This document shows positions 1 through 8,389 of a stretch of DNA of 64,000 bases, piece after piece (the first letter of the stretch is position 1; every line of letters starts with the position of its first letter). Location: contig JAJEKV010000082.1 in assembly GCA_021234155.1 (NCBI GenBank), positions 1,731,377-1,795,376 on the forward strand, written 5' to 3'. This stretch comes from Isoetes taiwanensis (lineage: Eukaryota > Streptophyta > Lycopodiopsida > Isoetales > Isoetaceae). The notes under the pieces are model-generated. The model saw only the letters and a list, made by a program, of their open reading frames with translations, made no database searches and was not told the origin of the DNA. Made by a program: the position numbers and the translations under genes.

Positions 1-850
1 AATGTACTACTCAAGGTCTCTATAACCTCAACATCGCAATCGTGCGCACTTGTAGGACCTGACATTACAAATCTTGAGATCATTTCCACCCTAGAAATTG
101 GGACTGTAATTAATATCTCAAATTATGTTTGTTAAGTTTAGATAAAACCACTATAAAATACCATCAACTATAAAGAAAAAACCATGAAAGATTTGACTAT
201 ATAGACTACGTTAGCTTCCATCTTGCGAAGATTGACCAGCAAAACCATGTTAAAAACCACAAGTAATTTAAAGTCATAATAACTTAGGAAAGCAGAAATA
301 AAACCACACAACGATTTAAATGTTCCATGACAAAAACCACTAGCATTCTTTTGTGAATAAGAAATTGCAAAAGTCAATCAACAAACCATATTAAAAAACT
401 AGTAACAATTTGGCAAGTCATGTTAGCTTAGAAATTATTATGGAAAACCTCACATGAAAAATGCTATGTCTAGAACCATTAAAGTATTTATAGTCAAAAA
501 ACACTAACATTTTGGCATGTCGTGTTTTCTTGCAAAACTAGGATGAAAAAACCACAAACAAAAACATGTTATTAAACTATATAAAAAACCTTGAAGTATT
601 ACCAATTAAATCCGCTCTCAAAACCATCTACACATCTTAAAAAACTAGTAAATATCCCTTTCTTACTCTCAATGTTGCAAACTGCATGATTAACCATCAT
701 GACATGTCAAATCAGTACCAAAAACCTTGATAAAAAACTTTATCACTTTCAAATAACCATATTAGAGCATAAACTAGCATATAAAACCACATTCACATTT
801 TAAAAACCACTTCAATATGTGGATTTTATTGAGAAAAAGTATTTCTGCTC
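1..850. repeat. AT-rich DNA with dispersed AAAACCAC-type motif
   Basis: There is no gene here. From about 140 on, the octamer AAAACCAC or close variants (AAAACCAT, AAAACCTT) recur irregularly, every 20-80 bases and always in this orientation. The run ends at a perfect inverted copy of the motif (853-875). The single small ORF on the - strand (168-377) has no family features. Confidence 0.5.
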
Positions 851-852
851 AG

Positions 853-875
853 AAAACCACTATCATAGTGGTTTT
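853..875. repeat. perfect 11-bp inverted repeat
   Basis: The arms AAAACCACTAT and ATAGTGGTTTT are exact reverse complements separated by one base. This is the only place where the dispersed AAAACCAC motif appears as a palindrome, and it sits at the boundary between the AT-rich tract and the GC-rich GGCGC repeats. Confidence 0.7.
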
Positions 876-900
876 GTAGTGGTTATTTATAATGGTTAAA

Positions 901-1030
901 TTTTTTGGCGCCTTGTGAACAGGCGCTACTCGAAGGCGCTAGAGAGAGAAACACAAAGGCGCTAGAGAGAGAAAGCTAAGGCGCTAGAGAGAGAAGAAGC
1001 ATACTGGTACCATGAGGAGAAGGCGCCTAC
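901..1030 (+). repeat. GGCGCTAGAGAGAGAA short repeats
   Basis: Three near-identical copies of a 16-bp motif starting GGCGCTAGAG lie between about 930 and 992, flanked by further AGGCGC hexamers. The same hexamer core returns at 1574-1680. The tract marks an abrupt change from AT-rich to GC-rich sequence. Confidence 0.65.
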
Positions 1031-1573
1031 GAAGAGAAGGCGGATGAAATGAAATGAGAGAAATGAAATGAAGAGAGAAAATAAACCCGTCGAAATTAAT
1101 GGCGCGAAAGGATTTGGCCCGCCAGCCCGTCCGCCTGCCACTTGAATTTCTTTGCATCCATCGCCATTCGTCCGGGGTAATCTACTTGAATTTTAAAATT
1201 TGAATTTGAACTTCCCGGCCCGCCACTTCAATTTTAAAATTAATTCCCGCCACTTTTCGCGATATATTGTGCGGGCCCCTCGCTCTCAAAGCCGCTTATA
1301 AAAATCAAGGTACAGATATGAAAAAAAGGCGCTGTCCTTCGTCCTCGATTCGCGGGGTTGCGATTTTACGCTCCCCGTCCTCGCTTCAACATTCGCAGGT
1401 ACTTGCGCCTGAGAGGACTTGGCCGCCAAGGCAGGGCGCTCGTCAGACGTCTATTGCGCTTTAGGCATTGGTTCCTCAGGAGAGTTATTTGAGCTGTGTT
1501 TCTTTGTCCAGCAGGCGCTTCTTTACGCTACCGATTCGCGCGCTTTAGTTGGTTCGCGGTAGCTTCACTTGGT
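1031..1573. other. GC-rich stretch without a supported gene
   Basis: Sequence becomes GC-rich (about 1090-1460) with repeated 'CCCGCCACTT.AATTTTAAAATT' segments. A 65-codon ORF (1267-1464) has no recognisable domain. It could be promoter or leader DNA of the transposase-like gene downstream; that is only inferred from position. Confidence 0.35.
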
Positions 1574-1661
1574 TAGCAGGTGCTTCTTCATTTCATAGCA
1601 GGCGCTTCTTCATTTGATAGCAGGCGCTTCTTCATTTGATTGCAGGCGCTTCCTTTATTTT
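1574..1661 (+). repeat. 22-bp tandem repeat, four copies
   Basis: Four consecutive units of about 22 bp start at 1574, 1596, 1618 and 1640, each built as 'TAGCAGGCGCTTCTTCATTTGA' with few changes. They share the AGGCGC core with the tract at 901-1030. Confidence 0.8.
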
Positions 1662-1802
1662 GAAGGCGCCTACTTGATTCAAGGCTCTTCCCTTCTTTCA
1701 ATGGCAGATTCTCGATCTACAATGATCCCAAGGTTAGTGACTGTTCTGTTTTAGTTTATCTGTCAGCAATTTCTCCTATAAGTCCAGAATAATGTTTCTA
1801 CC

Positions 1803-2012
1803 CTGTAGTAATCTGTAGTAACAATCCAGGAAATAATCTGTAGTCTGTTGTAATCTGTAGTAATCTGTAACAATCTGTAATAATCTTGTAGTCTGTAGTA
1901 ATATCTACTAATGTGTAATCTGTAATCTTTAGTAATCTGTTGTATCCTGTAGTTATATGTAGTAATCTGTAGTAATCTTTAGTAATCTGTAGTAATCTGT
2001 ACTGTGTAATCT
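1803..2012 (+). repeat. degenerate TAATCTGTAG minisatellite
   Basis: About 20 degenerate copies of a 10-bp unit (TAATCTGTAG and variants such as TAATCTTTAG and TAATCTGTTG) run through this stretch. Some units are shortened or carry single substitutions. Confidence 0.85.
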
Positions 2013-2049
2013 GCTTTCCTAAGTTTTCCTGTTTTGTTTCCTAAGGAAG

Positions 2050-2212
2050 CCAAATGGCGCTGGTGCGCCATTAGATCAAATAGCGCAGCCGCGCCATTTT
2101 CCTCCAAATACCGCAGCCGCGCCATTAAGGCAAATGGCGCGGCTGCGCTATTTTGTGGCAAATGGCGCGGCTGCGCTATTTGAACAAATGGCACACTCGC
2201 GCCATTTGCCTG
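2050..2212. repeat. six self-complementary 27-bp units
   Basis: Six units spaced about 27 bp apart read roughly CAAATGGCGCGGCTGCGCTATTTG. Each unit is nearly its own reverse complement (AAATGGCGC opposite GCGC(C/T)ATTT), so each could form a short hairpin. The array ends about 70 bp before the first recognisable protein-coding segment of the transposase-like gene. Confidence 0.75.
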
Positions 2213-2280
2213 TTTTGTGAATATTTTATGGTCATTTCCGCGGGGTTTCTAACAATGTGTGTGTCATTGGATGCTTGCAG

Positions 2281-2956
2281 GAAAAGGACCTTGCAGAACT
2301 TCCTCTGTGGTGACGTGGTTGTTGCTAGGGGGCATGAACTGCATAGAGGGCACCTACATGGAAAGAACATTGACTACTTTAGGAACGTCGTCGTGGAGGT
2401 TACTGAAGCCATAATTCCATCCCATGTGCTTCCCATTCCATGTGCAGGCGCGGATAATGTTGCTGAAGCCGTAGGCACATTTATCGAATGGCCTAGATAT
2501 GACGTGAGAATCTGTCCAGATGCTTCACCTGTATCATCATCTAACACGGAAACCCCCAACCTGCCTAGTAGTCCCTCTACATCGTCATCACCCAGTTCTC
2601 CTTCATCTCAGCCAATGAGCAACACGGAGAACTTGGTGAACTTATGCAGTGACAATGTTGTTGTTGGCAGAGGTCATTGGCTGAATAGAAATAGCATCCA
2701 TGGGAAGGATATGGATGCACAGAACGTGGTTGTGCAAGTTACCGAGGTTGTGGTGCCAACTCACGTGCTTCCGATTGCATGTGCGGGTGCAGATAATATT
2801 GCAGAGGCTGTGGGCACATTCATCAAATGGCCTCGAAGCGATATACGTTTTCATGGCATTGATGCAGCCCATGATGAGACACCAAGATCAGACATGGGGA
2901 CACCTATCTCACACAACTCATACATAGAATGTGGAGGTGATCGGATGATGAGATGA
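2281..2956 (+). CDS. DUF8039-like tandem-domain protein (transposon ORF)
   Basis: The frame is open from an upstream ATG at 2153. Family-like sequence begins just after a good splice acceptor (TTGCAG before 2281), so the coding part is placed there. It holds two copies of one domain, roughly 2308-2510 and 2650-2850, each with a 'VVV.RGH' start, an HGK segment, a VVV.VTE strand and an end 'AEAVGTFI.WPR'. A Ser/Thr/Pro-rich linker joins them. The pattern resembles DUF8039, which I know from plant transposon proteins of the En/Spm-Ptta kind. The frame closes at 2956, before the DUF7869-like part. I read this as the N-terminal part of one broken transposon gene running to 5684. Confidence 0.55.
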
Positions 2957-3226
2957 AGAGATTGATCCATCGTGGATTTAGCTACTCGGTTTGCTTTCAT
3001 GAGAATACCATCGATGATGATGAGCCACCACCTAGTTACTCAAGAAGAACTCTTGGAAATGCGATTGCCACATTCTCCATTCTTGTACTAGAACTAAAAT
3101 ATGCGAAGCTATAATTCTATTGATTGATCCACGGGATCTTTGTTGATGATGAATTCTTAGGAGACACAAAGGTTGGCCTTTGTGTTGGAAAAGGTGCTTC
3201 CCTGAACTAATGAAAGAGGATCCGAG

Positions 3227-5684
3227 ATGTCATGCTTGTGCGAGAAAAGGCCAAATGAGAATGCACTTGTTGATTGGGAAAATAGAGATGTGATTTCTTT
3301 GGATGGAAGGACCGGTCTCACAACATCGCAAGCTCGAGAAACTAAAGAAAATGAGGATATAGAGCTAGAATCATTTGAGGACAACATTCAGGCTCAATTC
3401 AAGCGAAAGAGGAAGTATACTTACACAAATAGGATTCCAAGAGAGCCCAAGGGAAAAGCAAAGAGGAGAGGCTATGCTCAACAAGTTCCATCAACAAGTT
3501 TATCAAGTCAAGCTTTTGCGCAAAAAATACTTGCAACAAGAAACTTACCAAGCATCAAGCACGTGAATTAAGAAAAGAATTTTTATCCCAACCATACAAT
3601 GCAAGGGTTACGTTTTTTTACGTCTTTGAGTGTGACTTACACGGGGAGAAGGAGAGGACGGGGATAGTGCTCAAGGGGATGGAATTCAATGCGGGTGGGT
3701 GGCTTATGGCTTTAGGTATCGGTCGTACCAACATTTTACAATTGGAGAAAAGAGATATGAAGCAGGTGGAAAGGTAGTTGAACATGGTAATCTTGGCTCT
3801 AAGAAGCCTAGATCCACTACAGCGGCGCCACCGAGTGTGTGCTAGACAGATTCATTCAGAGAATGTCGAAAGTATTCCCCATAGGGACAAAAAGAGGTAG
3901 AGATGATGTAAGAGAAAATGTACGCAAGCTTCCTTCCATTCTTAATAAGAAGCTTATACATAAAGAACTTGGTGCAGTCGTTGAGGAGCTTACAGGAACA
4001 ACTGTAGCCTTGAACTCTTTTTATAGTATATGGAAAAGGGAATTTCCAGATGTTAGCATTGCAAAAAATACAGCCTTCTTTGTCACAGCGGTGTCCAGAA
4101 AATCATCTATGTATAATACATGATAAGATGGATCAGGTTAAGACTTTAGTGCCTAGAAGTCATCATCTAGCAAAATCTGTATGGAGAGGTGATCGCTTGA
4201 AGAGCAGTTTGACTGGAGCTCTGACTCATGGGCATGGTGGTCGTGCCTATGGTTATTTCTCACTTGATTTATGGAAAGATGATTCAAACTTCCACATTGG
4301 TTCACTTTCTAGGATATTGCATAACTTGGAATTGGTACAAGAGGACAAGATAGGTGACTTATGTGGAAGTAAGCCTGCAGATTGCAAATGGATGCAAGCA
4401 GTCAAGGATACCAATCCTTTGAAGAACAAGCTTGCTTCTATGGCAGAAGTATTGCCAAATGCTTCAACTACAACGAATCCTGAGGTGTTCAACCCTCTCC
4501 CCCGAAATCTCTATTTGCAACTTGATAATGCATTAGGGCAAAACAAAAATAGGTATGTCTTTTCATACTTATCTTATTTGACTTGGCTTAAGGTCTTTGA
4601 TGAGATCCAAGTGGACTTTATGATGGTCGGCCACACCCATGATGATATTGATGCTTTATTTGGAAATTTTTCAACCTTGATGAGTTCATCGGATGCTTTG
4701 ACACTACCAGAGCTACTTTACTTGTTCAGCAAGTGCAATGCAAAATCTCCAATTCCATACTTTATTGATGAAGTTCCAAATTGGAAGGCTTTTGTGAAGG
4801 AATTCATCCCTGATAAGGGCCAACGCCTGGTTGGGCATACTGAACCATTGCTCTTCAAATTTAAGATGGCAGGAGATTGGCCTGTTATGCAATACAAAAT
4901 GCGTCCTACACATAAAGAGTGGCTTCCAGCAGATTCTCCAGGAGTTAGAATGTGGAAAGAGGATGAACATGGTCAGCCAATGCTACCAAGTGGTGTGCCA
5001 CAAAATATTCCTCCTAGACCAACATTGAAGGATCTTCCAGGGTTGAAGGATAGCATCAACAAATACATCTCCCTATGGAAGGACATATGTAAGAATCAAG
5101 AAAGTAGCTTGTTTGCAAGGCAATACACGGCAAGTGTTGAGTATTGGAGCCAGCTTCTTATCTCTTTGGAGGATGTTGCTTCAGGACGTCCTCAAAATGA
5201 TGCATTTTGGCCACAAACAAGACAAGCTCCTCTAGAACAAACAGCATTTGTTCCAGAGGTCGACGTATCTGCCTTGGTCACACGACCTTTACCATCTTAT
5301 TGTGGCCCGTCAGATGGCCGTCCAGTGTTGCCTCTTGAAGAGTTTGATCCTCACGTACATGTGACAAAGGGTATGTTTGTTCTAGTCAGACCTGGAGATG
5401 ATAACACTGCCACTTGGTTAGGATATGCAGAGGAGAATGCTGTTCTTGATCCAGAATCTACATATTTTGGCCATATTTTTGTATCGTGGTGGAAGCTTAC
5501 TGGAGGGGACTACAAAGACTGCTTGACTAAGCGTTGGCGGCCTAATCCTTCCGATCCTTCAAGGTACGAAAATTTAGATGCTATTCATTATGCTTGGGAT
5601 GCCAATGGCAAGAGGCCGAAAACAGTCCAAATTCCGAAATATATTGTAGACATGTGGAAAGACATAGAACATTGTTCATCTTAA
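3227..5684 (+). pseudogene. broken DUF7869-like transposase gene
   Basis: At least three frames must be joined to follow one protein. 3227-3571 gives a charged basic stretch. 3600-3835 gives 'GW.MALGIGRTN' and 'VVEHGNLGSK'. 3839-4123 gives a helical segment ending 'FYSIWKREFPDVSI'. 4050-5684 is one 544-residue frame holding the conserved core: 'HDKMDQ.KT' near 4123, 'LQLDNALGQNKNRYV' near 4517 and 'MVGHTHDDIDALFG' near 4620. These match my recollection of the DUF7869 family, whose conserved Asp/His residues suggest a DDE-type nuclease. The part that in relatives carries a Cys-rich segment is missing at the 4085-4125 frame break, suggesting a deletion. Polyadenylation-like AATACAT repeats follow at 5683-5740. 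Confidence 0.6.
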
Positions 5685-5850
5685 TACATGAGATCTTGTA
5701 CTTGTAATACATATCTTTCATCTTAATACATAAGATCTTGTACATTACTATATTTGTGATCATATATAACTGCTTACATCTTTAATATATAAATGCATAC
5801 ATGATTCATAGATAAGATGGTCAGAAGTGCTTATATGTTGAGCGTGTGAT

Positions 5851-6093
5851 TCATTCATCTTTGAGGATCTGTAGTAGTGATCCCCGATATCTCATAGCTC
5901 GCGCGGGGGAAGCCAAATCAGATGGATCATAACACCTAATGACGTAGTGGCAACGAATCTCAGCGCCCAAAGCTTTTCTTCGCAGGTAGGGATCAAGAAG
6001 AAGATGCCTATCTAGGCAACCAACAAGATCAGAGTGGCTCATTGAGCACTTGATCGCCTCGATGTGGTGAACAGAAGAAGGCAAATAATCCAT
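5851..6093 (-). CDS. small predicted protein with its own TATA promoter
   Basis: The 80-codon frame starts at an ATG in good context (6093) about 40 bp downstream of a TATAAAA on the - strand. No domain is recognised; the protein is basic, with several Cys and His. The promoter and start region (6091-6170) is duplicated at 6709-6788 ahead of a second, frameshifted cassette, and the bodies share faint similarity ('HYVIRCYDPS' against the 'YVNGIKLDP' region). That duplication, rather than ORF length, is why I list it. It could be a short gene or a transposon-encoded piece. Confidence 0.35.
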   Translation of the reverse strand: MDYLPSSVHHIEAIKCSMSHSDLVGCLDRHLLLDPYLRRKALGAEIRCHYVIRCYDPSDLASPARAMRYRGSLLQILKDE

Positions 6094-6129
6094 GGGAGAT
6101 GAATGACCTCTAGCCCCGAATGGAGCTGT

Positions 6130-6136
6130 TTTTATA
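6130..6136 (-). promoter_or_regulatory. TATA box of small cassette A
   Basis: TATAAAA on the - strand, about 37 bp before the ATG at 6093. The whole block 6091-6170 is repeated at 6709-6788 with the TATA at the same distance. Confidence 0.5.
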
Positions 6137-6465
6137 GTGAAGTAAAATTATTGATGTGAATTATTGGGGTGGACTGTAGCGCCATCATTGAGCGTATACA
6201 AGTATCATGTACTCGTACAGGTATGATTCTATCATGTACTCAGATTCTATACATCAACTAATATTCACTATGCTTATATTATATATATCCTTAACAGATA
6301 CACAAATCATAAGTGCTTATATTATTATATCCTTAACAGGTATACATATCATCGATGATTCACTCGTCATTGCTGCTTGACTAATATAGGTGTGATTGAA
6401 ATTAAAGACAGCTTGCATAGTTCATAGGTACTCATGTCATTATTATATCCTTAGCAGATACAGAT

Positions 6466-6711
6466 TCACTCATCATCAACATCAAAGCACGTGATGCTAT
6501 TCAGCTCATAGATCTCCTGATCAGGAAGCCAATAAAGGTGGACCTTAACACGAGTGAGCTTCTTGCAAGCACTCGCAGGACCATCTGCTTTTGGACTGCG
6601 ACCATGGATCAAGTTTGATACCATTTACGTAGCATTCACACGCATCATTATAGCTAAGGTAGCACCGAAGGATCGGATGTTCTCGGACGGGCGATCGGGC
6701 AAGGAAGCCAT
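6466..6711 (-). pseudogene. frameshifted second copy of the small-gene cassette
   Basis: From the duplicated ATG (6711) the frame runs 28 codons to a stop. Shifting frame twice recovers a coding-like tail that ends cleanly at a stop at 6466-6468, with 'KVHLYWLPDQEIYELN' followed by 'CFDVDDE'. The promoter block is nearly identical to that of the 5851-6093 cassette, while the bodies have diverged. Function is unknown. Confidence 0.35.
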
Positions 6712-6747
6712 GGGAGATGAATGCGCTCTACCACCGGATGGAGCTGC

Positions 6748-6754
6748 TTTTATA
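6748..6754 (-). promoter_or_regulatory. TATA box of small cassette B
   Basis: TATAAAA on the - strand at the same spacing to the downstream ATG (6711) as in cassette A. Confidence 0.45.
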
Positions 6755-6914
6755 GTGAAGTAAAATTATTGATGTGAATTATTGGTGTTCATTGCCATTA
6801 TACGAGTACCATACAAGTATGTATATGATCCAATAATTTCTATGTATATACCATCAATAATTTTGGTGGGTATATACCATCAATAATTTTGGTGGGTATA
6901 AATATACATCAAAT

Positions 6915-7237
6915 TGCCGAGTGCGCAAACAACATTGGCCTCGATCTAACTATGGACGATACGGTCCCTGAGCATTGATTCTATCACTTGCAAGATGAAT
7001 CATGAGGACTTCAAGCGGTGCGTCGTGAGTTTAGATATACCGCTTGAAGACGGCTCACCATTGTTGCTCTCTCAATCCCTCGCCATTATCGATCCCTTCG
7101 ATGTTATCATCCATCTTATATGGAATAGAGAGCATCAAATGTTCATGATCGAAAGGATCTCTCGAGCGGGTTGGCTGGTTACGATGATTGAGAATAGTAA
7201 GAGTAGAAGAATAATAGTACTTATCATCTTGTTGTAA
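6915..7237 (+). pseudogene. coding-like remnant, unknown family
   Basis: A frame from about 6915 ('AECANNIGLDLTMDD') stops at 6976. A second frame from 6995 continues with 'EDFKRCVVSLDIPLEDGSP' and further amphipathic sequence to 7237, where it runs into the 7200-7475 tandem repeat. The residue mix looks like real protein but I do not recognise the family. Confidence 0.3.
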
Positions 7238-7475
7238 TCTGGTTGTGTTAGTATACAACAGGTATATATAACCTTTTGTAATACACATAACCATACTATA
7301 AGTAATAGTAGAAGAATAATAGTACTTGTTATCTTATTGTAATCTGGTTGTGTTAGTATACAACAGGTATACATAACCTTTTGTAATACACATAACCATA
7401 CTATATGTATTGAGGTATACTAGTATGCAACAGGTATACATAACCTTTTGTAATACACATAACCATACTATAAGT
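7200..7475 (+). repeat. about 104-bp tandem repeat, 2.6 copies
   Basis: Two full copies (about 7200-7304 and 7305-7405) and a partial third (about 7412-7475) share 'GTATACAACAGGTATA.ATAACC' and 'TTTTGTAATACACATAACCATACTAT'. Copies differ at only a few positions, so the duplication is fairly recent. Confidence 0.85.
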
Positions 7476-7913
7476 ATTGAGGTATACAAAACCCTCCAAG
7501 GTATACTATATAAAAATTATTCCAACTTGTCTTCAGAATTCCAAATTTAATGAAACTCTGCTTAGAAATCTGCATGCTCCGAAACTAGACAATCATCGAG
7601 AGCATGACGAAACTAGGGATACAAGATAAAAGATGATATATCCACCGCATTGTCCATACAAAATGTGGGAAATGTGATGACTGCTTCTCATCGGGATGAA
7701 AAACGCCGCCCTTTCGGGTTTTCAGGGAAAACCCTAATGAGAAACAATCGCCAACACTCTTGAAGAATGCCGCTGAAATGATGACGCTGACAACTGAAAG
7801 AACTGCAAGAAAATGACCTGCAATGGAATTTGAAAAGGAGAATAACCCGTTAGAAAGTTAGAAGCTGCATGCATAAGCCCGTGCCAAAGTGCAAAATCAA
7901 GAATATAATAGCA
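7476..7913. other. no gene; possible old LINE 3' tail
   Basis: Around 7684-7730 the - strand reads like the AAAACCC...GGG.TTTTT hairpin segment found just before the 3' ends of the LINEs at 35.0, 40.7 and 48.5 kb, followed by a CAGTCATCACATT-like tail. It is too decayed to prove. Nothing else is supported. Confidence 0.25.
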
Positions 7914-8389
7914 CTCGGAGGCTCCAAGGCCATGCCGAGGAAGAAACAACAGCCGACCAATCGGGAACCATCCACGGAAAACCATCGCAGGAATCAACCG
8001 ATTAGTGTTGTCTCGGAGGCTACAGTGCCACGCCGAGGAGAAAATGAAATAACAAGTACTCCCGGAGGCTACAGCGCCACACCGAGAAAGAATGATAAGT
8101 ATGCCTCGGAGGCTACTATGCCACGCCGAGAGAACATGAAAAAGATGAATGCCTTGGAGGCTACAGCGCCACGCCGAGAGAAATAAAATTATAAGAAGAT
8201 ATGCACTTGCAAAGAACATCGAAAAGACAACATGGGGGGTGCCAGTGACTGCAGAGCGACCCGAGAAAGTATATAAAAAATAGATAGAAACTAAAGATGG
8301 TCAACCAAAGAAGGAGATGAGGGAAGCTAGATGAAAACGAAAGAAAACGCAAATAACTATTGTCTCAGAGGCGACAATGCCATGCCGGA
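7914..8389. repeat. six copies of a CTCGG...CCGAG hairpin motif
   Basis: Copies at 7914-7939, 8012-8037, 8059-8086, 8105-8130, 8153-8178 and 8363-8389 read about CTCGGAGGCTACAGCGCCACGCCGAG. Each begins CTCGG and ends CCGAG, so each can close a stem. Copies 2-5 are spaced 46-48 bp; the joining DNA is purine-rich. An overlapping ORF exists but is a by-product of the repeat. Confidence 0.75.

Noticed and set aside
3157-3387. - strand ORF opposite the transposase-like gene, and similar shadow ORFs at 4253-4970 and 2374-2872
   Set aside because: They lie antisense to a coding region with clear family motifs and have none of their own.
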